DNA of 64,000 bases from assembly GCF_000003855.2 (NCBI RefSeq), contig NW_003101677.1, positions 1,595,506-1,659,505 on the forward strand, given 5' to 3'. Positions within the stretch are counted from its first letter, which is position 1; the number at the start of each line of letters is the position of its first letter. The notes under the pieces are model-generated. The model was not told the DNA's origin, did no database searches, and was given only the letters and a program-made list of their open reading frames with translations. A program made the position numbers and the translations under genes. This document shows, in pieces, positions 10,970-21,299 of the stretch. The stretch is from Blastomyces gilchristii SLH14081. Taxonomy: Eukaryota > Ascomycota > Eurotiomycetes > Onygenales > Ajellomycetaceae.

Positions 10970-12060
10970 ATGTCTAATGACAATATGAGAGAACTCTTGA
11001 GTGTGAGCATAGACATAATATCACAGTGACTTTGAGCAATGTTGAAACTATAATAACAATAGATAGCTAACATGGATGTCACTTAACAGCTTCAATATGA
11101 AGAAATTCAATGATTAACTCATGTAACTTCAGCATCTATAAAAGCACTGAAAGAATGCTTAGATGTCTCTGTATATTTTAATACTTCTGATCTCACTCTC
11201 TACTCATCATGAAGAATGGAAATGTTCATGAAACTGAGTGTGAATGAAGATGTCATCAGTTTACTAATCAATCAAGATTGATATATCAATGAACAATTGA
11301 AGAATCGCATGAAACAGAAGTTTCATTCATGAATGAAAGCATGTGAACCAGCATTGTGAATGCCTGACAACATTATCAAATATCTTGATATTCTGTTCTG
11401 AGACACTGCCATGCAATAGAAAGTGTTAGATTGATTACAGAGTATTTGACAGAGAAATACTTCTCTTACAACATTTATTCCTGACTTTGACATCAAAATC
11501 TTAGAAGCAGGTGATCAATCTTGAGAGAATCAAATGAAGATTAGTATGCTTAAGAAGACATTAACTTTTGAACTCTTACAGACTCTCATAAGTGTAAATA
11601 AAGACCAGACTTATGAAGGTTTCTGCACACAGCTCTGAACATTGAATGACCATCTTATCAAGCTCAAGAGTATACAGAACAGTGGCAGAAGATGATACAC
11701 TCACACACCTGTATCAAGAAATAATAACAATGATGCAGATGCTATGAACTGAGTAGACTTGAATGTCTATACATAAGCAAGAGTCTTCACTGTCTGAACA
11801 GGCTTCTGAGTCTCTGAGATCACTTTCAAAGAAGTCACTGATCAATGTCAACAAGAAGTGTGTATCAACTGTAATCAATTAGAACACATTGCTTTCAACT
11901 GTCAATCAATCTATGTGTCTTCACACTTAAGAGAAAGATCAGTGTCTTCTCATTCAAAGAATGAATCAGCACCTGTCTGTATCAATCACATTACATTAGA
12001 GAGGGATTCAGAAGATAACTATGAGAATGCTCTGATGAAACAGGGAAAAGATTAGCTTCT
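10970..12060 (+). pseudogene. gag of gypsy A3
   Basis: This is the best-preserved family A gag. ATG at 10970 gives MSND. A complete CX2CX4HX4C zinc knuckle lies at about 11861-11902, inside the longest clean stretch. The nucleocapsid knuckle would bind element RNA. Upstream, Arg and Trp positions are often TGA. The frame is broken several times, so no full Gag can be made. Confidence 0.82.
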
Positions 12061-12129
12061 GTTCAAATTTGTAAGCAGGAGCTTGAAGAGGTCAGATGAC
12101 AACAATTTGAAGAGAAAATGATAATAAAT

Positions 12130-13978
12130 TCAATTCTTATATCTACTGTGATAGATAACATGTATAATATGAAAGCCATGATAGACAGTGGTCTATGCTA
12201 TTATGCAATGATTAAATCTTCAATTATAAGATATTATAACCTACAGTATATTTTCTTATCAAGACTCTAACTTCTCACAGAATTTAATGATTCAAAAGAC
12301 ATTCACACTTGTTATATGATGAAACTAAACATAGATGTTGAAGAATATCAATGTGAAGATGTCTATGTCTATGAAGTTGAGAATCTTGACTATAATCTCA
12401 TGCTAGAACTTGCCTGGCTATCTGAACAAGACATCTTGTTGAATGCTCAAAACAGAAGCTTAATATTTTCTAACAATGATAGAATTCACAAAGATGATAT
12501 TCACAAGACTATAAATCTTACACAGATCTCTGTCAACACTTATAAAATGCTTCAAGAAAGAAGTCATTATCAAAATCACTGACAGAGTCACTGACAAAGT
12601 CATCAACAGCAGAATCATGTATTAATCTATTTCATCAGTGTGACTGATATTGAGAAAGCTATAGAAAAGTTATCTCATACTACAATAACAGATTCTTGCA
12701 CAAAACTCTCTTAATAATATCATGAATATCTAGATGTCTTCTGACAAGATAATATTATAAATATACCTTCTTTACAAGACTCAGAAGTGAATCACAGTAT
12801 CAAGTTAGAAAAGAAGAATGATAAGAATCTCAAGTCACTGTGAGATTCTCTTTATAATATATCTCAAGATAAAGTACTTCTTCTTTAGAAGATACTCAAT
12901 GATCTGTTAAATAAGAAATTCATACATATTAGCAACTCTTTCACTGCAGCTTCTATTCTCTTTACAAAGAAGTCAGATAAAGAACTCTGATTCTGTGTGA
13001 ACTATCATGATCTGAACAGATTGACAAAGAAAGATTATTATCTCTTATCTCTTATCAATGAAACCCTAGTATATATCAGATAAGCTTAATAGTTTACAAA
13101 GCTAGATATCATCACTGTGTTTCATATAAGTATTCTCTGAACAAGCATCTGTCAAGTTCTCAAGATTATATACTGTTTATCAACTGTCTATCACTCTGAG
13201 ACTGATAATATATCAGAACAGACAATTCAGACTGTGAAGAATTATCTTCATAAGTTCTGCAATCACTTATAAGACAATTGATATATTCTTCTTCTATATA
13301 TAAAGATTACTATCAATGATCAAAATACTGTTTCAACAGATATAAGCTTATTCTTTCTCATATATAGATATCACATGAAAGTACTGAATCTTCTAGAGAT
13401 CACACATTTCACACTGAACTTCTGCAGTTCAATTCAGATCATCAATAATATAGTAATAAAACTCTGAGATATCTGTGATTGAGCAGAAGCCTTCATGATG
13501 AGTACTAAACAGAATTAAGAAGATTAAATCAATATTCACTGAGATCTCACTGAACAATATAAGATAGAAGATCTGATATGATTGAATCTTCAGAATATAC
13601 AGACTACACATTTATCTTATACACTGAATTATCATCATATCAAGTATAAAGTGATAGAAGTTCTAGATAGTTATAACTACTATCTTGACATATTATCAGA
13701 GATTTATAATATCTTCTATACAAGCTTGCTTCACTGTGCTGTCACTGATCTGTTTTCTTCTCAACTGACTTCTGACTGACAGCTGTCAGGCATTATAAGA
13801 GAAGATAATGAGCTTGAGTGAGAGATTGAGAATATTCTTGATAAGAGACTCTGCAGCTGTAGCTGACAATATCTCATGAAATAGGTCAGATATAATTATC
13901 TGACCTGGACTCTGAGTTCTGCATTATTCAAAACAGCGGCTCTTGACTGATGAGAATTGCTTCTGAAAAGAGAGGGCT
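12130..13978 (+). pseudogene. pol of gypsy A3, deleted between RT and integrase
   Basis: An intact D-S-G protease motif lies at 12184-12192, followed by an 88-codon clean stretch (12316-12582). The RT start (12880-13120) then jumps directly into the integrase core at about 13133. The chromodomain at 13800-13976 has EDNELE, an ENILDKR-like strand, QYLMK and TWTLSS; one Trp reads TAG while another stays TGG. The RT catalytic box, RNase H and integrase N-terminus are gone, so it could only move in trans. Confidence 0.85.
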
Positions 13979-13980
13979 AA

Positions 13981-14302
13981 TGTGGCGGGCTGTGCCTGAT
14001 CAATCATATAAACTATTCTGTTACACTTCACAGATTACACTTCACAGATTTCAATCACTTCATTCTCAAACACATATGCTCTGATTCTCAGTCATTCTCA
14101 ATCACTGATTCTCAGCTGCTATGAACGTGTATAGATTCTTCTGCCCTGAAGCTTCACTGTGTACATCATTACATACATGTATAAATATTCACTTTAATCA
14201 CTGATTCTCACACTTTCTCTTTCTTTTTCTTCTCTAATGTTTTTCTCTTTGTTATATAAGTCCTATTTATTATACTGATCTATTCGGCGTAGGCCTCTTA
14301 CA
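13981..14302 (+). repeat. 3' LTR of gypsy A3
   Basis: It runs from TGTGGCGGGCTGTGCC to CTCTTACA, 322 bp, after the purine tract gaaaagagagggc. Its inner half is CpG-poor, while its outer end keeps ttcggcgtagg where the 5' LTR reads ttcagtgtagg. Confidence 0.94.
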
Positions 14303-14960
14303 TGAGCTCATGCTTGTATATAACCTGTATCAATAGCTAGATTTGTATTTAAGAAATCTTTCTTTAAGTTAAACTGTTCAGCTATATCTGTCTCTTTGAT
14401 ATCATCTTTAATGAGAGATCAGTTATGTAATCACTTCTCTATATCTTTATTTTTCAGTACTTTACAGAGATTATAATATTAAGTTCTCATATTATCTTGA
14501 TAGTCTGCAGTTATGAGTGAGAGATAATCTCTTAATAAATGAATATTCTTCTTCATATTATTATTCTTACTGTATATATATTATAGTTCTATAATATTCA
14601 CTATTCTTTATATAACATCTTGTATCTTTGTCATTTCTTTATTTAATTTCTCATATTTTATATATTTGATTTTTCATGCAGTGATCTTAATATTATATAC
14701 TATCTTGATTTCTGTAGTAACTTCTTCTGAATACTCAGGTTTCAGAGATTCTTCTAGTTCAGAGAAGATATTAGATTTATCAAGATTAATAAAGGCTGAT
14801 ATCTTCTTATTCTTTGCATATTCTAGTATATGCTTGTATCAAAGTTTTCAATCTTTAGAAACACTAAGGGGAACTGTCATACTAGACATTATCTTATCTG
14901 TCATATCAGTTATATTGAATGAATTGAGAAATCGGTTCATGTATTTGAGATTATAATCAG
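14303..14960 (-). pseudogene. copia gag
   Basis: On the minus strand, from about 14952, the frame reads a short hydrophobic start and then MTVPLS-like residues and a DW-LW-K segment resembling the 'W..W' region of copia Gag. It continues until gypsy A3 begins. Stops are common. The assignment rests on position (between the leader and the protease/integrase part) and this weak motif. Confidence 0.6.
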
Positions 14961-14969
14961 AATTCGGTG

Positions 14970-15349
14970 TATAACAGTCAAGTATTTCAGAATATATACA
15001 TGTCAGAATCTATCTTCTCAGTTCAAATAATAGTTATCAGTTCAAATGAGGATTGAGATTAGTGACCAATCATCTCAGTTCAAATGATAGTTTATCAGTT
15101 TGAAACAGAATTGAGATTGATGTATCGCGCTTCTCTTCAGATGCTGCTTACTGGAAATCAGATATGATATAACAGTCGAGTAATTCGGACTGTATATGAA
15201 TGAGAATCAATCGTCTCAGTTCAAATGATAGTATATCAGTTTGAATGAGAATTGATCGTCTCAGTTCGAATGATTGTTATTGAATTTGAATGAGAATTGA
15301 GATTGATGTATCACACTTCTCTTCAGATCCTGCTTACCGGGCTCATAAC
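14970..15349 (-). repeat. Two-unit tandem repeat in the copia leader
   Basis: Two units of about 198 and 182 bp both begin TATAACAGTC (14970 and 15168) and end in a TGCTTAC segment. Each contains shorter repeats of TCTCAGTTCAAATGATAGT and a TCAGTTTGAATGAGAATTGA-like line. They lie between the primer site and gag, so they form part of the untranslated leader. The role is unknown. Confidence 0.75.
15337..15349 (-). promoter_or_regulatory. copia primer-binding site, initiator tRNA-Met anticodon half
   Basis: The minus strand reads GTTATGAGCCCGG directly after the LTR end at 15350. Its complement, CCGGGCTCATAAC, matches the anticodon arm of eukaryotic initiator tRNA-Met up to nucleotide C39. Drosophila copia primes from a 5' half of this tRNA that ends at the same base. 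The placement exactly at the LTR border supports the call. Confidence 0.85.
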
Positions 15350-16018
15350 TGTCGGAATGAGTGTCACAGATGAACATATTGAAGATATATGAATCTTATA
15401 TATATTAAGATCTGCTTGTTATATTATTCATACTCTATCTGATCTATCTATTTCATACAAAAGATAGAGCTATTTATAGTAAAATATATTTGCAAGTTAA
15501 GAGAGCTAGTATAAGTGAGTATTAGATAAGCATTGTAGTAAGCTGATGATAATGAGAAATATTGTAGTAATACTATGTTAATAATGTTTAGTAGTGTATA
15601 ATCTCTTTTTCTTGACATCTCTGCAGATTTATCTATACTCTTTTTCTTATAAATTTATCTATACTCTTTTTCTTGCAGATTTATCTACACTCTTTTTATT
15701 ACAGCTTCATTTACACTTTCATTTACTTGTTACATTCACTGAAGAGAGTGTGTTAGAAAAAAGAGGTTATATACTACTGAACATTATTAATATCATATTA
15801 CTATAATATTTCTCATTATTATCAGCTTACTATAACACTCATCTAATACTCACTTATGCTAGCTCTCTTGACTCACATATATATTTTACTATAAATAGCT
15901 CTATCTTTTGTATGAAATAGATATATTAAATGAGGTACAGAGAAGATAACAAGCAGATCTTGATACACATAAGATTTATATGTCTTTAACATATTCATCC
16001 GTGACACTCATTTCAACA
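15350..16018 (-). repeat. copia LTR (669 bp), built as a long inverted repeat
   Basis: The outer ends are TGTCGGAATGAG and, inverted at 16018, TGTTGAAATGAG. The two arms (15350-15617 and 15751-16018, both 268 bp) are closely similar in inverted orientation. They surround about 133 bp with roughly four repeats of a TTTATCTATACTCTTTTTCTT-like unit. The primer site abuts 15350, so the whole is best read as one LTR. Two opposed LTRs or a fold-back insertion are alternatives. Confidence 0.75.
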
Positions 16019-18889
16019 CTGTGGCAACTGCAAGTGACGGGATCATACTGCTTGCTGCTTCGTACAAGATGAGAGTATAGAGATGATAGACTTGAATGAT
16101 GATGATAAGAATGACTCTCAATGGCAGATGAAGCCTCTCTCTGAGCAGCGGCTGCTCACAGCTGGTTTAACACCTGCTACTTCTATAGTTCTGAAATAGC
16201 TCTCTCTCTGATACATACAATCTTTTTTCTTTTCTTTTCTTTTTTCTTTCTGGCAGAGTGACAGGCAGATATGTATAATTTCTATTTATTTCAGTTGTAC
16301 GGAGCCTGTGTATGATATCTAGACATAACTTGCATCTCTACGTTGATGTCTAGAATCAGTAGCCTGGTGATGAAGCTAAGCAAGTTCTATATAGAGTTTT
16401 ATATCATGTGATTTAGTGTCTCAGAAAGTGATGTGTCTCAAGAAGTGATAAAGTATGTTACTTCTACAGAGTGATTAGATAAGCTCAAATGAAAACTAAC
16501 TAATTATATTATAAATAACAAAGAGTGATGCTACAGTATAATTCTTCTATTTCATTGTACAAATCAAAATAACTACATCTGATGAAAATTCAGTGAAATA
16601 TATTGAAAATACTAAATGAGCAGAATCTGACAATTGAAATGATTATAATCTGCAAGAGTAGATGCATGCAGAAATCAGAGTAAGATGAGTAAGATTAATC
16701 AGCACACTCAGCAATAATCATTGTTTAAATACAAGTAGATGCTAGAAAGAAGTGAGCAACAGTAAAGAATCTGAGACAGATAATAAAGATTAAACTTGAC
16801 TCACTTACTTTAGTATCTCAATGAACATTATTATTATTATTATTATTCTTCCATTATACTCATATGCAAGCGGAGCTTATGATGAGTCCTTGCGTGATGT
16901 TAAATACAGGTCAAGTGTTGGTTATACAGGAGGAAATACAGGGTGTTGAGACCACGCCAAGATAACAAGAACATAGGAAAAATACAAAGGAGTGACAATT
17001 TAGATACATGCGATAATTACTTCCCAGCCCAGGAACATAGAGCAATTCATTGGAGCGATTTGTACACCTCTGTATTTATTAGGAACCTGAGGTGCTTGAG
17101 TTCCGGATTTAATGCATCCCCTGCGGGTTTCGAACCCACGCGCCTTGGTTTCCCACGCCAAGGTGCTACCGGGTGGCCGCATTAACCATTCAGCCACCGG
17201 GGCTCTCAATGAACATAGTCTTGAAGATCACTGAGAGAAATTCAAAGAAGGCTGAATTCACAGATCAGTGATTCAAATTATCAATTCTGATTAATTCATC
17301 ATTCTTATTATATTTCTGCATGAGCTTTATGATAATAATTATCAATACTTTGATGAATTTGATTTGAATCTGATTGAGCAGGCATTTCACACAGAACTCT
17401 AAGTCAGCTGTAAAGCATTATCAGCAGTAGCTCTCAGAAGTTGTTAAAGTGTATATACATGTTCATATCAATTTCAATGAACTCATTCAGACCTAGTAGA
17501 ATATTAGAACATATCAGAGATTTATACTTGAAGTCAGCTGTAATCAGATAAGACAGGCTATTATGAATCTTTTAATTATTAGTAACATTTCAGTGACAGC
17601 TGATCTGTGAAAGACTTATCTATTCAATGATTGAAGTCAGCTGACTCTCACTGAGATAAGCACAGCAGTCAACCAGTTGCATGAGAGTGAGAGAAAGATT
17701 ATCAATCAGAGTATACATGACTTCTTTGTCACTGTAGCACTCTCTGACAGAGATAATGTTTTAATATTACACTTGCTGAAATCTCTGTAACATTCTCTCT
17801 GCATCTTTCATAGAATATTTCTGAATAATTATAACTCAGAACAGATGAGTACAGTGAACAGCAATGATAATAGTGTCAGCAAGCTTGCAGTTGAACATCT
17901 TCAGAAATGTGTTCTACAGAGATTCATTCTGAACAATTAATAACTGAACTTCAGACTTGATAATCTGAGAGAGACTGAGGCTTCTTTGAGTACTCTTCAT
18001 AAGCTTCTCAGTACACTTCTGATCTGGAGAACCTTTTCTCTTGCTTATACTTTTCAATTGAAGATCATGCTGTGATTAATGAAGCTCATCAGACTGACCT
18101 GCTAATGAAGTAGACTCTGAAGAAGAAGAATACTAGACTTTCAGTGCCTTAAAATCAAGTATGATGATGTGCTTATTCAGTTCCATTGACATATCATTTC
18201 TAGATAAAACAGGAATAGGCTAGCAAATATAATATCAGATAGAACTTGAAGAGTCTGAGTCAATGAACACAACAAGGAATATAACTCAGTATTTATAGTG
18301 TGTAAAGAGCTTGAAATGACCCCTGGTGGTAAAACAGGCCTCACCTTTTCTGACGCCTTCTACAGGGGTGACTCAGAGTATAAGTATATTACTGAAGTGT
18401 GCAATAGCACACAAATTCTTCTATCTTCTAAGACTTCAGAAATTTTTCTTCCAGGCTATCATATCTAATTCAATTATGGAGTGATTCATGTTCATCAATA
18501 CAGAACTACAACTCACAATGAAGTGAAGTATAAAATATCAAGAAACTGCTAAAATCAATCTGAGTCAAATTGTCTTTCATCTGTCTCTATTCTGTGAGCT
18601 CAACTAAAAAAATGTTAAGTGATTGTGTGAAATCTTCAACAAGAATGACTGTTAACAGCTGAATATTCAGTATCATATCATCACTGTTATCTCTCAGTAA
18701 CATCTTACAAATGCTCTTCATTTAACACATGTAACAGTACATGCACTGGTGACTAATTCTTCTGACTGATACCTTCAAGCTTCAGTTTCTCACAGAACAG
18801 ATACAGTGTCTTCACAGTCAATATTGTCTGAAGACTGATGAAGAACTGCTATCACTCAGTGATCAGTGATGAACTGTTGACCTTTATTT
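16019..18889. other. Unassigned decayed DNA between copia and the DUF3723 locus
   Basis: Apart from SINE-2 no gene could be recognised. 16019-16360 is GC-richer, with a pyrimidine tract near 16230. 17220-18889 has long stretches without stops in one plus-strand frame if TGA is read as Trp, including a hydrophobic run near 18000-18060. It may hold the 5' part of the DUF3723 gene, but no motif secures that. A GC-richer patch (18310-18380) interrupts the AT-rich sequence. Confidence 0.5.
16829..17203 (-). mobile_element. SINE-2, tRNA-derived
   Basis: This is a full-length 375-bp copy on the minus strand, from AGCCCCGGTGGC (17203) to the (AAT)n tail at 16829. The duplication TCTCAATGAACAT is perfect on both sides (16816-16828 and 17204-17216). 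Box B reads GGTTTCGAACCC in plus-strand sense, with CpG intact. Open frames across it are fortuitous. Confidence 0.95.
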
Positions 18890-19677
18890 GAATGATATAA
18901 TTTACATGCTTATTCTTGCCTCTCTTTCCTGTCTTACACTCTGCTCTGACGTGCTCTACATACAGATATCAGCTCTGGCCTTCAAGCATTTCTTGTAGAT
19001 GAATATTCCAATAAAAAACCATTAAGCAATGACAAAGTCTACTGAAAAGTCCATCAATATCAATACAGGACAAATACTCACTTTGAGAAACAGTGAAAGT
19101 CTTGACTATTAAGCAACAAAGCTAAGCAGCTTCAGCAACTCTCTTCACCTGTTCACATCAATGTCTGTGCTGTGTTCAATGTATTGCTGGCAATCTCTGA
19201 ACTGTGAAATGAAATAAATCTCAGCTCTCTTCACTGAGTACTGATACTGAACTGTGATGAAGTCTGTTCTTCTCTGTCAACTTTCATAGTCTTCTGATGC
19301 TAATCTGTGTAGAAAGTTATCATCTATCTGACACATATGAAGCAATTCTGATCCTCTCTCATGAACAATAACTGTAATAAGATGATGAAAATTGACCTTT
19401 ATACAGTGAAGATTCTGCAGCTTTTGACCTCTGAAGTCTCTTGCAAGAATGTAAAGACTGTGCAGAGTGTTATTCTAGATGATGAGATCTTTATCAATTT
19501 TAACAACTCTGATCATGCCACTATCTGAAATAAATTGCAAGGAAAAAGAGAAATCATTCTGTCTCTTCACACCTTCTTTCAGAACATCTATTATCTCAAG
19601 ATGTGTGTCAACTGTGTGAAGTGACTGGTTGTTCTCAGCAGACTTTGTCTCACACTTCAAAGCACTGTGTGAGACAG
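18890..19677 (+). pseudogene. DUF3723-type fungal protein, N-terminal/middle part (split by gypsy B)
   Basis: Frame 2 on the plus strand, with TGA/TAA/TAG taken as decayed Arg/Gln/Trp, reads like the middle of DUF3723 proteins as I remember them. It has an FLVDEYSNKKPLS-(N)DK-(V)Y segment (about 18989-19040), a Lys-rich 'LSNKAKQLQQL' stretch, and 'LHTFFQNIYYLK' (about 19562-19600). The same frame continues after the gypsy B insertion at 27510. The function of the family is unknown; DUF3723 genes recur as cargo in fungal Starship elements. The 5' end is not resolved. Confidence 0.72.
19673..19677. repeat. 5-bp target duplication of gypsy B (partner 27510-27514)
   Basis: GACAG directly precedes the 5' LTR and directly follows the 3' LTR. 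The DUF3723-type frame is continuous when 19678-27514 is removed. Confidence 0.95.
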
Positions 19678-20210
19678 TGTCATACTCCCGGCCGCGCCAA
19701 GGCCCCGCTGCGGTTCCACACGGCTCATCGCTTTCATGCGGATGATTTCATCCTGTCTGAACTGGTTTTCAACTACTCTATGACATCATTCGGATATATC
19801 ATAGAAAGATCCGATTGATGAATATGAGAACCTCACTTCTATATGAGATCAGCAGATTACTCTTCCTTGACAGTGAGATGCTGCTGAGGTATCACTTCAG
19901 CTATTCTCACTTATAGAATGAGAGAAGAATATTCACTCATTATCTATATAGAATAGCTAGATACTGACTTCTCATTAAAGAAGTCAGTAATTCATTTTTC
20001 TTCTACTGAAATATATATGAGAGTTACTGCATTTCTCATACAATCTTCTTAGTATACTAAGTATCATATCTGTGATATTCTCATAATAACTCTGTAGTCT
20101 ACAAGCTCACTATTCAAGCAAGATAGTTAAGCTCACTTATACAGCTTCTCAAACAACTATCTCTATATAATGTCACTGATAAGTTACTGTTTTAATTTTA
20201 TCATATTATA
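19678..20210 (+). repeat. 5' LTR of gypsy B
   Basis: The 533-bp LTR starts TGTCATACTCCCGGCCGCGC with CpG-rich DNA to about 19815 and then becomes AT-rich. It ends TCATATTATA, where the 3' LTR reads TCACGTTACA. The terminal CA is mutated to TA. Confidence 0.95.
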
Positions 20211-20449
20211 ATTTGAATCACTTGATCTGATTATAAGTTTGAATCAGTCAAGCTCTAACAGATTAATATAATCTCATACACTTATACTGAGACTAATCTG
20301 ACCTCACTCTCTGAAGAAAACTCTATATCATCTTCTAGAGTATGTACATCTCTATCTCAGCAGAAATCTGAGATTTCTGAACTTATTACACACTTTAGCA
20401 GAAGTTCTTTAACTACTCTATCACTGCTGTGACCTCTACATATCTACAT

Positions 20450-21290
20450 CTATCATGAAGATAGAGAGATTAAGATCAGAGATTCTCTGAGATATAAGAG
20501 AAATATATTATCTGAATTTCACAGCTTTATCTGTATTCTTGAACAGAAATTCCACCTTAATCTGAGCTAGTATAATACTCATGAGATATAAGTAATATAC
20601 ACTGTCAACCTTCTTGAAGACATCTCTGTGACTACTTGAGTTATTAAGAAGAGAGAGCTTGAGCATACTAATACTGCAATAACTTGAGAAAAATTCAAGA
20701 GCTTTCTACTGAATCAAATCAAAGACTACTGTAACTGCAGCTTCACAGTAACACAGCAGTTCAACTCATTATATTAATAAGATAATAAGAATTCTTTCAA
20801 TTTCAATGTAAGATTTGAAGAATATTAAGAGAAATTAACTGATGATTTGAATTAATTAAAGACACAGCTTTATCTCACAAAGCTGACTTATAAGATGCAG
20901 ATAATAATATCACAGTATCAGAGTTTATTAATTAATTGCACTGAGCTTGTCAATCTGACTTCTCAGATCTATTTGAATAATCAATTCTCTGAGAAAAAGA
21001 TCAACAAGATCTCTTCTAAGTAATTAATAATAGAATCTAAATAGTGCTGTGATAGCTTCAGTATAGAGAAAATAAAGAAGAATTTCAAGTATTATGATTC
21101 TTCACTCACTGTAAAGAAATATTAAAAAAGATTTGACAAAGATCTCTGTTTTAACTGCAGAGCTGATAATTACTATATCAGTGATTATAAGAAGCTGAAG
21201 AAGAAAAGAAACTGAGAAGATATCTTCTCAAAGTTGACTTCTCTTCTGACAAATGTATTCACAGAAGATAAAGAAGAGAAAGAAATGAAG
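20450..21290 (+). pseudogene. gag of gypsy B
   Basis: A degraded frame carries a zinc-knuckle remnant at 21147-21191. The first two ligands read Cys-Phe-Asn-Cys. The His and final Cys positions both read Tyr (TAC, TAT), as expected for CAC and TGC/TGT after C-to-T or G-to-A change. A Lys/Glu-rich tail follows. Upstream sequence is Gln/Glu-rich and broken by stops. The assignment depends on the knuckle and the position ahead of RT. Confidence 0.75.
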
Positions 21291-21299
21291 AATTGATAA

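Larger units (their letters stand above)
10372..14302 (+). mobile_element. Gypsy family A, copy A3 (both LTRs, internal deletion)
   Basis: Two 322-bp LTRs enclose gag, protease, the RT start, and the integrase end plus chromodomain. Compared with A2, the span from mid-RT to mid-integrase is missing. The junction near 13125-13132 joins sequence equivalent to A2 3200 and A2 6497, which share ATAAG. Without the LINE this is about 1.8 kb lost. The element lies inside the minus-strand copia element. Confidence 0.92.
7664..16018 (-). mobile_element. Ty1/copia element (minus strand), split by SINE-1 and gypsy A3, cut on the left by A2
   Basis: On the minus strand the order is LTR (16018-15350), tRNA-iMet-type primer site, repeat-bearing leader, gag (about 14960-14303), protease/integrase (10371-8278), and the integrase-to-RT linker (8277-7664). 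Gypsy A3 sits between gag and protease; SINE-1 sits in the linker. Reverse transcriptase and the 3' LTR are not in the window and should lie beyond A1/A2. Confidence 0.87.

Noticed and set aside
15350..16018. MITE or fold-back DNA transposon
   Set aside because: No target duplication was found at the outer ends, and a tRNA primer site lies exactly at one edge, which fits an LTR border. It is kept only as an alternative.
17090..17203. Functional tRNA gene
   Set aside because: The tRNA-like sequence is the 5' head of a SINE. It is attached to a constant 3' body and (AAT)n tail, occurs four times with flanking duplications, and does not fold into a standard acceptor stem by eye.
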